A stretch of 64,000 nucleotides of DNA from assembly GCF_000757825.1 (NCBI RefSeq), contig NZ_CP009451.1, positions 1,736,001 to 1,800,000 on the forward strand, written 5' to 3'. Origin of the DNA: Cedecea neteri (lineage in GTDB: Bacteria; Pseudomonadota; Gammaproteobacteria; Enterobacterales; Enterobacteriaceae). Under the pieces are notes generated by a model. It was not told the origin of the DNA. It saw only the letters and a list, made by a program, of their open reading frames with translations, and ran no database searches. Below are positions 7,832 to 16,586 of the stretch, one piece after another. The translations under genes and the position numbers were made by a program. How positions within the stretch are numbered: position 1 is the first letter of the stretch; every line of letters begins with the position of its first letter.

Positions 7832-8569
7832 TTAACTCAGACGAGCAAAAGAGCCCGAAAGCGGCTTTTTGTTCGGGTAAGCGAGGTCACCAAATTTACT
7901 GGTGCCGATGCCCAGCGCCACCAGGGACTCCACCAGCTTCACCGCAGCGGTCACGCCGTCGATAACCGGGATACCGATTTCCTCAGTCAGCTCTTTTGCC
8001 AGATTCGCCATCCCGCCGCAACCCAGCACGATCGCCCCGCTGTTATCTTCTTTTTTGGCCTGAATGCAGCGTTCACGCACCAGGCGCTGAGCCAGGCCTG
8101 TACCGTCTTCCAGCGCCAGAACAGGGAGATCGATAGCGTGCAGCGCGGCGCAATGATGTTCAAAACCGTATTGATGCACTAAGTGACGGGCAATGATCAC
8201 CGTGCGCGGCAGCGTGGTAACAATCGAGAAGCGAGTCGCCACCATCGTCGCCATATGCATGGCAGCTTCGGCAATACCAATTACCGGCCCGCTGGCTATC
8301 TCACGTGCCGCCAGCAAACCCGGATCGCCAAAGCAGGCGATCACGTGCCCGTTCGCCCCCTGCGCTTTGCCCTGCTTAATTTGTTCAAGTACGCCGATGG
8401 CCGCGATGGCTTCATCGAAATGCCCTTCAATTGACTCCAAGCCCTGCTCCGGACAGCTGGCGAGGATCTGCGTGCCGGGTGCGGCAACGCTGCGGGCGGC
8501 TTCAGCAATAGTGTGCGTCATCGCCTGGCTGGTGTTGGGGTTGATCACTTGAATAATAGGCTGCTGCAT
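7832..8569 (-). CDS. hpxA: Allantoin racemase HpxA
   Basis: This 245-residue member of the Asp/Glu/hydantoin racemase superfamily interconverts R- and S-allantoin so that the stereospecific allantoinase can use both. The two catalytic cysteines fall at Cys79 (VIACFGDPG) and Cys184 (VLGCGGMAN), the same positions as in the characterised Klebsiella HpxA. The N-terminal INPNTS motif is the typical family start. The gene starts 2 bp after the hpxS stop and precedes hpxB, so the three form one operon. Aspartate or hydantoin racemase activity is less likely because of the neighbouring allantoinase. Confidence 0.9.
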   Translation of the reverse strand: MQQPIIQVINPNTSQAMTHTIAEAARSVAAPGTQILASCPEQGLESIEGHFDEAIAAIGVLEQIKQGKAQGANGHVIACFGDPGLLAAREIASGPVIGIAEAAMHMATMVATRFSIVTTLPRTVIIARHLVHQYGFEHHCAALHAIDLPVLALEDGTGLAQRLVRERCIQAKKEDNSGAIVLGCGGMANLAKELTEEIGIPVIDGVTAAVKLVESLVALGIGTSKFGDLAYPNKKPLSGSFARLS

Positions 8570-8571
8570 GG

Positions 8572-9285
8572 TTATTCCTGTCGGGTGCCGAAGATGCGGG
8601 CGAAGTCTGGGGTGGTTTCACCGCTGCGCTCAAAATGCAGGCTGGAAACAATATGTTCGAAGTGGTGCTGCATGGCGACGGTGAGCGGCTCAAGCGCTTT
8701 GTTACGCAGCAGTTCGATAAGATTTTCGTGATCGTCGCAGCGGCAGCCACGCTGCCATGGCGCGCCCCACGCGGCGATAACCAGCGATGAACGGTGCGTC
8801 AGGCTGGTGACCATTTCAGTCAGCACGGCGTTGCCGGAAATAGCCTGCAGCTGGATATGGAACGCCGCGGAGAACCGAATTGCCGCAGGCCCGTCGCCAT
8901 CGCGATGGGCTTTTTCTTCCTGCTGGATAATTTTACGTAACGCGACGAGATGCGGGGCCTGGAGATGTTCAAGCACATGCGGCAGGTTGGCGCATTCAAG
9001 CACCGCCCGGGTCTGGAAGATCGCTTTCGATTCTTCTACGTCCGGCATGGCCACAAATGCACCACGTCCGGGCAGCATGGTGATCATTTGCACCGTTGCG
9101 AGGCGCGTTAAGACTTTGCGGATCCCGGTTCGGCTGATGCCAAAAACGTCTGCCAGCGCTTCTTCCGGCAGTTTACTGCCCGGCGGCAGCTGGTGTTCAA
9201 CCATCGCCGTCATCAGCGATTGCCAGATAACGGCTTCTTTATCATGCAGTTCTGCTGGGGCTGTGACCCCGAAATCACGTTTCAT
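8572..9285 (-). CDS. hpxS: GntR-family (FadR/FCD) regulator HpxS
   Basis: This 237-residue regulator has a winged helix at about residues 17-80 (EEALADVFGISRTGIRKVLTRL) and a C-terminal FCD ligand-binding domain that supplies histidines for a bound metal (AFHIQL, DDHENLIELL, HHFEH). The start at 9285 has a good AGGAG upstream. It is the first gene of hpxSAB and is divergent from the permease gene at 9428. The two TTGTATACAA-type repeats between them match the TNGT-N2-ACNA half-site pattern of FadR-type proteins. It probably controls both directions in response to allantoin or a derivative; the ligand is inferred. Confidence 0.85.
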   Translation of the reverse strand: MKRDFGVTAPAELHDKEAVIWQSLMTAMVEHQLPPGSKLPEEALADVFGISRTGIRKVLTRLATVQMITMLPGRGAFVAMPDVEESKAIFQTRAVLECANLPHVLEHLQAPHLVALRKIIQQEEKAHRDGDGPAAIRFSAAFHIQLQAISGNAVLTEMVTSLTHRSSLVIAAWGAPWQRGCRCDDHENLIELLRNKALEPLTVAMQHHFEHIVSSLHFERSGETTPDFARIFGTRQE

Positions 9286-9318
9286 CCACTACTCCTGTTA
9301 GCATCAGGCACCCTCATT

Positions 9319-9350
9319 TTGTATACAATATCATTGATAATTGAATACAA
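9319..9350. promoter_or_regulatory. Candidate tandem HpxS operators
   Basis: TTGTATACAA (9319-9328, a perfect palindrome) and TTGAATACAA (9341-9350, one mismatch) are spaced 22 bp apart, about two helical turns. They lie in the 142-bp gap between hpxS and the permease gene. The pattern fits the FadR-subfamily GntR consensus. Binding by HpxS is inferred. Confidence 0.6.
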
Positions 9351-9427
9351 GAAATGCAAACCTGGCCTGGTTCCTGCAATACCTATGGCAGACATAATCC
9401 ACCTTCTGTTTTATAGGAGCAGATCCC

Positions 9428-10921
9428 ATGCCAGGTATAGAGAACAACGCCACAGCCATGAAAGAGAGTGCCCACGCCGGCTACAGCCCGCGCCTGTGCA
9501 ACGATGACCTGGCCCCAACCCGCCACCAGACTTGGTCCTGGTATAATATTTTTTCGTTTTGGATGTCTGATGTACACAGCATGGGCGGCTATGTGGTCGC
9601 AGCCAGCTTTTTTACCCTCGGGCTTGCCAGCTGGCAGGTGCTGATTTGCCTTCTGGCGGGGATCTGTATCGTGCAGCTGTGCGCCAACCTGGTGGCAAAA
9701 CCTAGCCAGATGGCGGGCGTGCCTTATGCGGTGATTTGCCGTCAGGCCTTCGGCGTCTTTGGCGCGAATATTCCAGCGGTGATCCGCGGGCTTATCGCCT
9801 TCGCCTGGTACGGGATACAAACTTATCTGGCCGCTAACGCATTAATGCTGGTGCTGCTGAAGTTCTGGCCGACGCTTGCCCCAATGACCGGCGTGAGCTT
9901 CCTCGGTCTGTCTCAGCTCGGCTGGATTTGCTTCGGTATTATGTGGGTGCTGCAGGCGATGGTGTTCTGGCACGGTATGAACGCCATTAAGCGCTTTATT
10001 GATATCGCAGGCCCTGCGGTTTACATCGTGATGATGGCGCTGGCCGGCTGGATCCTTTATCAGACCGGGTTCGATGGGATCTCCTTCACTTTAGCGAGCA
10101 AGCAGCTCAGCTCCGGCGAGCAGGTGTGGCAGATGATCACCGCCACCGCGCTGGTCGTGTCCTATTTCTCCGGCCCGCTGCTTAACTTCGGCGATTTCTC
10201 TCGCTACGGAAAAAGCATGAAAGAGATCCGCCGCGGTAACCGCTGGGGCCTGCCGTTTAACTTCCTGCTGTTCTCTATTGTGACGGTAGTTATCGTGTCC
10301 GGCACCCAGTCTCTGTTCGGCAAGATGATCACCGATCCTATCGAAACCGTCAGCCATATCGGCAACAGCCTGGCGATGGCCATTGGCCTGCTGACAATGA
10401 TCACCGCCACTATCGGGATCAATATCGTGGCGAACTTTGTCTCCCCGGCGTTCGACTTCTCTAACTGTTCGCCGCAGAAGATCAGCTTCCGTGCAGGTGG
10501 GATGATCGCCGCCGTGGGATCCGTGCTGCTGACGCCGTGGAACCTGTTCCAGTCCCCGGAGCTGATTCATTACACGCTGGATGTTTTAGGTTCATTTATT
10601 GGGCCACTGTTCGGCATCCTGATCGCGGACTTCTACCTCGTTAAGGGTGGAAAAATCCACGTCGACGATCTGTTCAACGACACGCCAAAAGGCCGCTACT
10701 GGTACAGCAATGGCTTTAACCCGAAGGCGATTATCGCCCTGGTGCCGTCGGTCGCGGTTTGCCTGACCATCAGCTTTATTCCTTCGCTGCATGAAGTCGC
10801 CAACTTCAGCTGGTTTATCGGCGTGTTCCTCGGCCTGAGCTGCTACCGCTGGCTGGCACGCAGCGAAAAAGTTGCCGGTGCGAGCGCTTTTACCGGCCGC
10901 GTAGCCACTTCAAAAGAGTAA
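9428..10921 (+). CDS. hpxC: NCS1-family allantoin permease (HpxC-like)
   Basis: This 497-residue inner-membrane permease of the nucleobase:cation symporter-1 family has about 12 hydrophobic segments. The family start is visible (NDDLAPTRHQTWSWYNIFSFW, followed by MGGYVVAASFFTLGL), as are the conserved FGVFGANIPAVIRGLIAFAWYGIQT and SYFSGPLLNFGDFSRY segments. It most likely brings allantoin into the cell by proton or sodium symport. It is divergent from hpxSAB across a shared regulatory region with two GntR-type operators and has its own terminator. Cytosine, hydantoin or uracil permeases belong to the same family, so the substrate is assigned from context. Confidence 0.82.
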   Translation: MPGIENNATAMKESAHAGYSPRLCNDDLAPTRHQTWSWYNIFSFWMSDVHSMGGYVVAASFFTLGLASWQVLICLLAGICIVQLCANLVAKPSQMAGVPYAVICRQAFGVFGANIPAVIRGLIAFAWYGIQTYLAANALMLVLLKFWPTLAPMTGVSFLGLSQLGWICFGIMWVLQAMVFWHGMNAIKRFIDIAGPAVYIVMMALAGWILYQTGFDGISFTLASKQLSSGEQVWQMITATALVVSYFSGPLLNFGDFSRYGKSMKEIRRGNRWGLPFNFLLFSIVTVVIVSGTQSLFGKMITDPIETVSHIGNSLAMAIGLLTMITATIGINIVANFVSPAFDFSNCSPQKISFRAGGMIAAVGSVLLTPWNLFQSPELIHYTLDVLGSFIGPLFGILIADFYLVKGGKIHVDDLFNDTPKGRYWYSNGFNPKAIIALVPSVAVCLTISFIPSLHEVANFSWFIGVFLGLSCYRWLARSEKVAGASAFTGRVATSKE

Positions 10922-10929
10922 AAATACCG

Positions 10930-10960
10930 GCCTGAATCCTCAGGGATTCAGGCCTCTTTA
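10930..10960 (+). terminator. Terminator of the NCS1 permease gene
   Basis: An 11-bp stem (GGCCTGAATCC / GGATTCAGGCC) with a four-base loop is followed by TCTTTA. It sits 8 bp after the permease stop codon. Confidence 0.7.
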
Positions 10961-11069
10961 CATTCTCGACATACTCTTTTTCTTCTCCACGACGACGGCT
11001 GGCTCCGCAGGGAGTAATATATTCTCCCTTCGCCCTTTCCAGCAAAATCCCGTGTCAAAGGAGATTCCC

Positions 11070-11993
11070 TTGCTCAGCAGTAAGAAGTTGGCCACTGAGG
11101 CTGCCCCCCCTAAGCCGTCGGCCTGGTATGTATTGCTCCTGTTCACCATCCCGCCGCTGCTTTGGGCATGTAATTACATCGTCGGCAAAGCCGTTCGCAA
11201 CGACATTCCGCCGGTTGGGCTGACCTTTATGCGCTGGCTGGTTGCGCTGATAGTGATCCTGCCGTTTGCCTTGCCTTATATTAAAAGAGATTTTCGTCGC
11301 TACCGGGAATACCTGGGCTGGATTATCGCGGTGTCGGTGACCGGCATCGTCTGCTTTAGCCTGCTGGTGTATATCGGCCTGCACCATACGTCCAGCACCA
11401 ACGCGCTGTTGCTCAACTCCTGTATTCCGGTGCTGATTATGCTGTTTGGCGCGCTGTTCTTCGGCCACAAGCTCAGCGTGAAGCAGGTTGTGGGACTGGC
11501 GATTTCCTGCTGCGGCGTGCTGTTTATTATCTTTAAGGGCGATATTCACGGGCTGATGCAGATGGCGTTTTCATCGGGTGACCTGATGCTGCTGGCGGCC
11601 ATGGCCTGCTTTGCGCTTTATACGCTGTGGATCCGTAAAATACCTTCCGATATCAGCCGAATGGGGCTGCTGGGCGTTCAGGTGGCTATCGCGCTTATCG
11701 TGACGCTGCCGCTGTGGCTGCATGAGATGAGCACCGGCGCGGTTCCTCACTGGAATACGATGACGATTTCAGCGGTTATCTTCCTCGGCGCATTCCCTTC
11801 TTTTGTTTCATACCTGCTTTACGGACGCTGCGTGGAAGCCGTGGGTGCCGCACGGGCCGGGCTGAGCATTCACCTGATCCCTGTCTTCGGCGTGGTGTTG
11901 TCGCTGGTGTTTCTGGGCGAAACGCTGCATCTTTTCCACATCATCGGGATTGCGACCATTTTGATTGGCGTGGCGTTAGCCAGCAGGCACTAG
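11070..11993 (+). CDS. EamA/DMT-family permease of unknown substrate
   Basis: This protein of about 307 residues has ten hydrophobic segments and two EamA repeats (about residues 20-150 and 165-300), as in the drug/metabolite transporter superfamily. The second repeat ends in the usual glycine-rich LGETLHLFHIIGIATILIGV region. I place the start at TTG 11070 because AAAGGAG lies six bases before it; a GTG at 11052 in frame has no ribosome-binding site. It follows the allantoin permease on the same strand but after a terminator, so it probably has its own promoter. Members export amino acids, nucleobases or drugs. Nothing here fixes the substrate, although a link to purine catabolism is possible. 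Confidence 0.75.
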   Translation: MLSSKKLATEAAPPKPSAWYVLLLFTIPPLLWACNYIVGKAVRNDIPPVGLTFMRWLVALIVILPFALPYIKRDFRRYREYLGWIIAVSVTGIVCFSLLVYIGLHHTSSTNALLLNSCIPVLIMLFGALFFGHKLSVKQVVGLAISCCGVLFIIFKGDIHGLMQMAFSSGDLMLLAAMACFALYTLWIRKIPSDISRMGLLGVQVAIALIVTLPLWLHEMSTGAVPHWNTMTISAVIFLGAFPSFVSYLLYGRCVEAVGAARAGLSIHLIPVFGVVLSLVFLGETLHLFHIIGIATILIGVALASRH

Positions 11994-12009
11994 AGGTTAC
12001 TTCAGCCAG

Positions 12010-12034
12010 CCCTCGCGCGATATCAGCGCGGGGG
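12010..12034 (+). terminator. Possible hairpin terminator after the EamA gene
   Basis: A GC-rich 9-bp stem (CCCTCGCGC / GCGCGGGGG, with one G-T pair) starts 17 bp after the EamA stop. The following sequence is only moderately T-rich, so termination is uncertain. Confidence 0.35.
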
Positions 12035-12067
12035 TGAAAAGGCATTTTTCAGAAAGCAGAAACGACG

Positions 12068-12097
12068 AAAGCCTGAATCATTGCTGACTCAGGCTTT
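12068..12097 (-). terminator. Terminator downstream of tRNA-Asp
   Basis: A 9-bp stem (AAAGCCTGA / TCAGGCTTT) lies 9 bp beyond the tRNA 3' end on the minus strand. The T-tract is interrupted (TCGTCGTTT), so it is a moderate terminator. Confidence 0.5.
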
Positions 12098-12105
12098 CTG
12101 AATTG

Positions 12106-12182
12106 TGGCGGAACGGACGGGACTCGAACCCGCGACCCCCTGCGTGACAGGCAGGTATTCTAACCGACTGAACTACCGCTCC
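12106..12182 (-). tRNA. aspV: tRNA-Asp (GTC)
   Basis: This 77-nt tRNA gene has an encoded CCA end, the anticodon loop CTGTCAC (GUC), and T-loop GGTTCGAGTC. It is identical to the second tRNA-Asp at 21552-21628. It lies downstream of dnaQ on the same strand, as aspV does in E. coli. It forms the boundary between the conserved backbone and the hpx accessory cluster. Confidence 0.95.
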
Positions 12183-12316
12183 GCGTTTTGTTCCCCGTCG
12201 GGAACGAGGCGAATATTACGGTTTGGCCCGATAGCCGTCAACGCTTTTTATCATAAAATTAACCGTTTGCCGCAAAAATCACCTGAGTGGTGATTTTTAA
12301 CTCATTTCCGCGCTAT

Positions 12317-13048
12317 TTAGCTGCGCCAGAGGCAGCTTCCGCCTTTCTTCTGCACCAAATCAAGACGAGATTCATGCGCCAGAAGCTCTTCATCACTGGC
12401 GTGGATGACCCGCATGCCTGACGCACGACGCACGACGCGCTGAATTCCCCCGCTGCCCTGCTGCTGCTGCACGTCACCTTCCATAGAGAATTTCAGCGAT
12501 GTTTGCCCGCCGGTCATCATCAAATAGACGTCGGACAGAATTTGGGCATCGAGCAGTGCGCCGTGCAGCGTACGTTTGCTGTTGTCTATTTCATAACGCG
12601 AGCAGAGTGCATCGAGGCTGTTTCGCTTGCCCGGAAACATCTTACGGGCCATCGCCAGGCTGTCGGTAATCTTACAGAAGGTTTCTGTTTTAGGGATGTC
12701 ACGGCGCAGCTTGCTGAACTCATAGTCCATAAAGCCGATATCGAACGATGCGTTATGAATAACAAGCTCGGCGCCGCGGATGTAGTCCATGAACGCATCA
12801 GCGACCTGGTCAAACGTCGGTTTATCCGCCAGGAATTCATCAGCAATACCGTGAACGCCAAAGGCTTCCGGGTCCACCAGCCTGTCGGGCTTTAGGTAGA
12901 CATGGAAGTTATTGCCCGTCAGGCGGCGGTTGATCACTTCAACCGCACCGATCTCGATAATGCGGTGCCCTTCGTAATGAGCACCGATCTGGTTCATACC
13001 GGTGGTTTCGGTATCGAGAACTATCTGTCTGGTCGTGGTAGAAATCAT
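12317..13048 (-). CDS. dnaQ: DNA polymerase III epsilon subunit (3'-5' proofreading exonuclease)
   Basis: This 243-residue protein has the same length as E. coli DnaQ. The DEDDh exonuclease residues are present: Asp12 and Glu14 in LDTETTGMN, and His162/Asp167 in the LHGALLDAQ block. The QQQQG linker and the C-terminal segment that binds the alpha subunit ([14 protein letters not shown]) are intact. It proofreads replication as part of the polymerase III core with DnaE, which is also in this window. The gene is divergent from rnhA across only 66 bp, so their promoters must overlap or abut, as in E. coli. Confidence 0.97.
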   Translation of the reverse strand: MISTTTRQIVLDTETTGMNQIGAHYEGHRIIEIGAVEVINRRLTGNNFHVYLKPDRLVDPEAFGVHGIADEFLADKPTFDQVADAFMDYIRGAELVIHNASFDIGFMDYEFSKLRRDIPKTETFCKITDSLAMARKMFPGKRNSLDALCSRYEIDNSKRTLHGALLDAQILSDVYLMMTGGQTSLKFSMEGDVQQQQGSGGIQRVVRRASGMRVIHASDEELLAHESRLDLVQKKGGSCLWRS

Positions 13049-13114
13049 ATAGCTGTGCTCATCGCGCTCGTTTATGTCAGACTTGACCTTTTCATCACAG
13101 GAAGTCTACCAGAG

Positions 13115-13591
13115 ATGCGTAAACAGGTAGAAGTTTTCACCGATGGCTCCTGCCTGGGTAACCCAGGGCCGGGCGGCTTCGGTGCGATTTTACGGTACAA
13201 GCAGCACGAGAAAATCTTCAGCGAAGGATTTCGCCTCACGACCAACAACCGCATGGAGATGATGGCCGCGATCGTCGCGCTTGAGGCGCTGATTGAACCC
13301 TGCGATGTGGTCCTCAGCACCGACAGCCAGTACGTCCGCCAGGGCATTACCCAGTGGATCCACAACTGGAAGAAGCGCGGCTGGAAAACGGCTGATAAAA
13401 AGCCGGTGAAGAACGTAGATTTATGGAAGCGTCTTGATGCCGCCCTGAGCCATCACGAAATTAAGTGGGAATGGGTTAAAGGCCACGCGGGCCACCCGGA
13501 AAACGAACGCTGCGACGAACTGGCTCGCAACGCCGCATCCCGTCCTACTCATGAGGATGTGGGCTATCAGCCGGACGGCGCGGCACCTTAA
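13115..13591 (+). CDS. rnhA: Ribonuclease HI
   Basis: This 158-residue ribonuclease H type 1 degrades the RNA strand of RNA-DNA hybrids. The catalytic residues Asp10, Glu48, Asp70, His124 and Asp134 fall exactly at the E. coli positions, in FTDGS, NNRMEM, LSTDSQ, KGHAGH and NERCDELA. I chose the ATG at 13115 because it gives the canonical [12 protein letters not shown] start; the longer in-frame extension runs antisense into dnaQ. The last 47 bp overlap the 3' end of the convergent yafS gene, and the C-terminus is about three residues longer than in E. coli. Confidence 0.97.
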   Translation: MRKQVEVFTDGSCLGNPGPGGFGAILRYKQHEKIFSEGFRLTTNNRMEMMAAIVALEALIEPCDVVLSTDSQYVRQGITQWIHNWKKRGWKTADKKPVKNVDLWKRLDAALSHHEIKWEWVKGHAGHPENERCDELARNAASRPTHEDVGYQPDGAAP

Positions 13592-14306
13592 CGCTGTCAC
13601 GGTACTGCCGCGTCGCCCCCACCGCCGAGCGAATCTGATTTTTCGCTTTACGGCTTTTCATTGGGTTTAGCGTCAGCGGCAGCGTGCGTTTACGCGCGAC
13701 AATAACGTGCATACAGCCCAGCGCAGGCAGGTGGGTACTCAGTAAACGCCCGCCCTGCTTATGCCACGGCAATACCTGAAAACTACGCCGATACATCACC
13801 TCAAAATTCAGCAATGACAGCCAGTCAAATTGCCTCATTGGGGTAAACATGCGGCTATTGAAAGGTGCGCGCTTGCGCAGGAAGGGCACGGTTTTACCCA
13901 GGCCTAGCAGGCTAATAGGATTGAAGCTGCTGAGAACAATCCAGCCATCATCGATCAGTACCCGATCGACTTCCCGAAGTAAGCCGTGAGGATCCGGGCA
14001 CCACGGCAGCGTGTGGGCCAACAAACAGGCATCAACCGATTTCGCCGCAAACGGAAGGTGCAAAGGATCGGCGTTCACCTGCAAATGTTCACCCTGTAAG
14101 GCTACATTAACCTGATGAGAAATAGCGCAGGCTTCCGTGTTAACTTCTGCGCTCAGGTTGCCGATTTTCAGTAAATGAAAGCCGAACATTTTACCCAGCC
14201 AGGGGCGAAGCTGCTCTTCGAGCGCGTCCCGGTAGTATTCTCCCCATCGCAGCTGCGCCCAATGATGGGGGGAAGTGAGAATCTCAGGTATCCTTGCCGG
14301 TTTCAT
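13545..14306 (-). CDS. yafS: Predicted SAM-dependent methyltransferase YafS
   Basis: This 253-residue class I methyltransferase-like protein is homologous to E. coli YafS. The [22 protein letters not shown] region is the methyltransferase core after the nucleotide-binding loop, and the [22 protein letters not shown] segment is the typical following helix and strand. The ATG at 14306 (MKPARIPE) matches the E. coli start and follows AAGGT; seven more residues are possible upstream. It is divergent from gloB by 35 bp. The C-terminus runs past the E. coli end and overlaps rnhA on the other strand. The substrate is not known. Confidence 0.85.
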   Translation of the reverse strand: MKPARIPEILTSPHHWAQLRWGEYYRDALEEQLRPWLGKMFGFHLLKIGNLSAEVNTEACAISHQVNVALQGEHLQVNADPLHLPFAAKSVDACLLAHTLPWCPDPHGLLREVDRVLIDDGWIVLSSFNPISLLGLGKTVPFLRKRAPFNSRMFTPMRQFDWLSLLNFEVMYRRSFQVLPWHKQGGRLLSTHLPALGCMHVIVARKRTLPLTLNPMKSRKAKNQIRSAVGATRQYRDSVKVPRRPADSPHPHE

Positions 14307-14341
14307 CACTACCTTCTTAATTGCCATAGAGAGGTTGAACT

Positions 14342-15097
14342 ATGAATCTTAACAGTATTCGTGCTTTCCAGGATAACTACATCTGGGTGCTTAATAATGA
14401 GCAGGGAAAATGTGTGATCGTTGACCCCGGTGAGGCCGCTCCTGTTTTGAAGGCTATAGAGGAAAACGGCTGGCAGCCAGAAGCTATTCTGCTTACCCAT
14501 CATCATGCCGATCACGTTGGTGGCGTTCAGCAACTGAAGGACAAATACCCGAACATTGAGGTATACGGACCGGAGGAAACCCGGCAGAAAGGGGCTACGC
14601 AGATCGTGGGCGAAGGGGATAAGTTTAGCCTGTCTGGGCGTGAATATAGAGTGATAGCAACACCTGGTCACACTTTAGGACATATCTCGTTTTATAGCTT
14701 TCCTTATCTATTTTGCGGCGACACAATGTTTTCTGGCGGCTGCGGAAGACTTTTTGAAGGTACAGCAGAGCAGATGTTTACATCATTTCAAAAACTTAAT
14801 TCACTACCTGCTGAAACCCAGATTTGTTGCGCACATGAGTACACCGAATCAAACATAAAGTTTTCCTTAAGTATTTTACCCCATGATGAGCAATTAAAGG
14901 GATACTATCGAAAAGTTAAGGAGTTACGCGCAAAAAATCACTCAACCTTGCCGTCAATGCTGCAAACAGAACGCCAAATAAATATTTTTTTACGCACTGA
15001 AGATGCTGTTTTAAAAGAAGAAATTAAAAAAGAAACAAACTTGCAACAACCCCATGAGATATTCGCCTGGTTAAGGACAAAGAAGGATAGCTTCTGA
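14342..15097 (+). CDS. gloB: Hydroxyacylglutathione hydrolase (glyoxalase II)
   Basis: This 251-residue metallo-beta-lactamase-fold enzyme hydrolyses S-lactoylglutathione to D-lactate and glutathione in methylglyoxal detoxification. The binuclear metal motif THHHADH is present, as are the GHTLGH and [17 protein letters not shown] motifs and the C-terminal glutathione-binding segment [12 protein letters not shown]. Length equals E. coli GloB. The 3' half is strikingly AT-rich: I count 64 G or C in 180 bases over 14881-15060, far below its neighbours. The reading frame and motifs remain intact, so the gene should work. Recombination with a divergent allele is one explanation. Confidence 0.95.
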   Translation: MNLNSIRAFQDNYIWVLNNEQGKCVIVDPGEAAPVLKAIEENGWQPEAILLTHHHADHVGGVQQLKDKYPNIEVYGPEETRQKGATQIVGEGDKFSLSGREYRVIATPGHTLGHISFYSFPYLFCGDTMFSGGCGRLFEGTAEQMFTSFQKLNSLPAETQICCAHEYTESNIKFSLSILPHDEQLKGYYRKVKELRAKNHSTLPSMLQTERQINIFLRTEDAVLKEEIKKETNLQQPHEIFAWLRTKKDSF

Positions 15098-15167
15098 ATA
15101 TTCTGGTTGTGTTGTCGAAAAGGCGACGGTATCATCGCTCGTCTTTTAAGCAACCATTGACACACAC

Positions 15168-16538
15168 ATGAAGGCAAAAGCGATACTACTCGCCTCTGTC
15201 TTGCTTGTCGGGTGCCAGGCGTCAAAGCATGATGCCAACATTCAACAGCATGCACAGAGTCTGTCTGCGGCTGGTCAAGGTGAAGCAGGAAAGTACACGG
15301 GTCGAGCGACCTCTGCGCGATGGATGGATGATGGAACCTTCCTCGCGCAAGATCAAAACCTGTGGAACTTCATCGGCAACGAGCTAAAGATGGGGATACC
15401 GGAAAACGTCCGGATCCGCGAACAGAAACAGAAGTACCTGAGTAATAAGAGCTATCTCCACGATGTAACATTACGGGCAGAGCCGTATATGTACTGGATT
15501 GCCGGGCAAGTTAAGAAACGCAACATGCCAATGGAACTAGTACTACTACCCATAGTGGAGAGCGCTTTTGACCCCCACGCGACGTCTAGCGCAAATGCCG
15601 CAGGCATTTGGCAGATTATCCCAAGTACGGGGCGCAATTACGGTCTTAAGCAGACCAAAGCGTACGATGCACGCCGTGATGTAGTGGCTTCTACCACTGC
15701 CGCACTGGATATGATGCAGCGTTTGAACAAGATGTTTGACGGCGACTGGTTGTTGACCGTGGCAGCGTACAACAGCGGCGAAGGCCGTGTGCTGAACGCC
15801 ATAAAAGCGAACAAATCGCGGGGTAAACCTACCGATTTCTGGTCGCTGGCTCTGCCGCGTGAAACAAAGATCTACGTACCGAAAATGCTGGCGTTGAGCG
15901 ACATACTCAAAAACAGTCAGAAGTACGGCGTACGTTTGCCGACAACGGATGAAAGCCGCGCGCTGGCGCGTGTTGAAGTCAGCAATCCGGTTGAGTTAAC
16001 GCAGGTCGCCGAAATGGCAGGCATGTCGCTCACCAACCTGAAGACCTTCAACGCCGGCGTGAAAAGCACCACCGTTGGGAAAAATCAGCGTTACGTGATG
16101 GTGCCGAAAAAGCATGCCGAGCAGCTGAAAGCCTCTTTGGCTTCTGGTGAAATCGATGCTTTACAGCCTACGCTGGTTGCGGATAACCGCAGCAGTGCCG
16201 GTGGCAACAAATCTTATAAAGTGCGCTCAGGGGATACCCTGTCCGGCGTTGCTTCACGCCTCGGTGTGAACGCTAAAGATTTGCAAAACTGGAACAACCT
16301 GAGCGGTTCTCGCCTTAAAGTTGGGCAAACGCTCAGCGTGAAAGGTGGCGCAACGCAGCTGGCTGACAATAGCAGCATCACTTATCAGGTGCGCAAAGGT
16401 GACTCGCTGTCGAGTATCGCCAAACGTCACGGCGTGAACATCAAAGATGTGATGCGCTGGAACAGCGGTACCGATGATCTGAGGCCTGGAGACCAACTGA
16501 CGCTGTTTGTCAGCGGGAATACTTCTCCAGATACCTGA
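15168..16538 (+). CDS. mltD: Membrane-bound lytic murein transglycosylase D
   Basis: This 456-residue lipoprotein has the lipobox LLVGC with the lipidated Cys at residue 16. A lytic transglycosylase (SLT) domain follows, with catalytic Glu131 in LPIVESAFDPHATS and the GIWQIIPSTGRNYGL motif. Two LysM peptidoglycan-binding repeats lie at about residues 348-392 and 408-452 (each with VRSGDTLS or VRKGDSLS). It cleaves glycan strands to 1,6-anhydromuropeptides at the outer membrane. It follows gloB by 70 bp on the same strand and ends in a clear terminator. Length is close to the 452 residues of E. coli MltD. Confidence 0.96.
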   Translation: MKAKAILLASVLLVGCQASKHDANIQQHAQSLSAAGQGEAGKYTGRATSARWMDDGTFLAQDQNLWNFIGNELKMGIPENVRIREQKQKYLSNKSYLHDVTLRAEPYMYWIAGQVKKRNMPMELVLLPIVESAFDPHATSSANAAGIWQIIPSTGRNYGLKQTKAYDARRDVVASTTAALDMMQRLNKMFDGDWLLTVAAYNSGEGRVLNAIKANKSRGKPTDFWSLALPRETKIYVPKMLALSDILKNSQKYGVRLPTTDESRALARVEVSNPVELTQVAEMAGMSLTNLKTFNAGVKSTTVGKNQRYVMVPKKHAEQLKASLASGEIDALQPTLVADNRSSAGGNKSYKVRSGDTLSGVASRLGVNAKDLQNWNNLSGSRLKVGQTLSVKGGATQLADNSSITYQVRKGDSLSSIAKRHGVNIKDVMRWNSGTDDLRPGDQLTLFVSGNTSPDT

Positions 16539-16547
16539 TAGTAAAGA

Positions 16548-16582
16548 TAAAAAAGGCACCTGCATGGTGCCTTTTCTTTTTT
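16548..16582 (+). terminator. Terminator of mltD
   Basis: A perfect 10-bp stem (AAAAGGCACC / GGTGCCTTTT) with a 5-base loop is followed by CTTTTTT, 12 bp after the mltD stop. Its A-rich left flank would also serve the convergent methyltransferase gene. Confidence 0.85.
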
Positions 16583-16586
16583 GAGT

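Noticed and set aside
12106-12182. Possible attachment site of an integrated element at tRNA-Asp
   Set aside because: No integrase and no additional copy of the tRNA 3' end were found in the window. The only other match is the complete second tRNA-Asp in the rrn operon.
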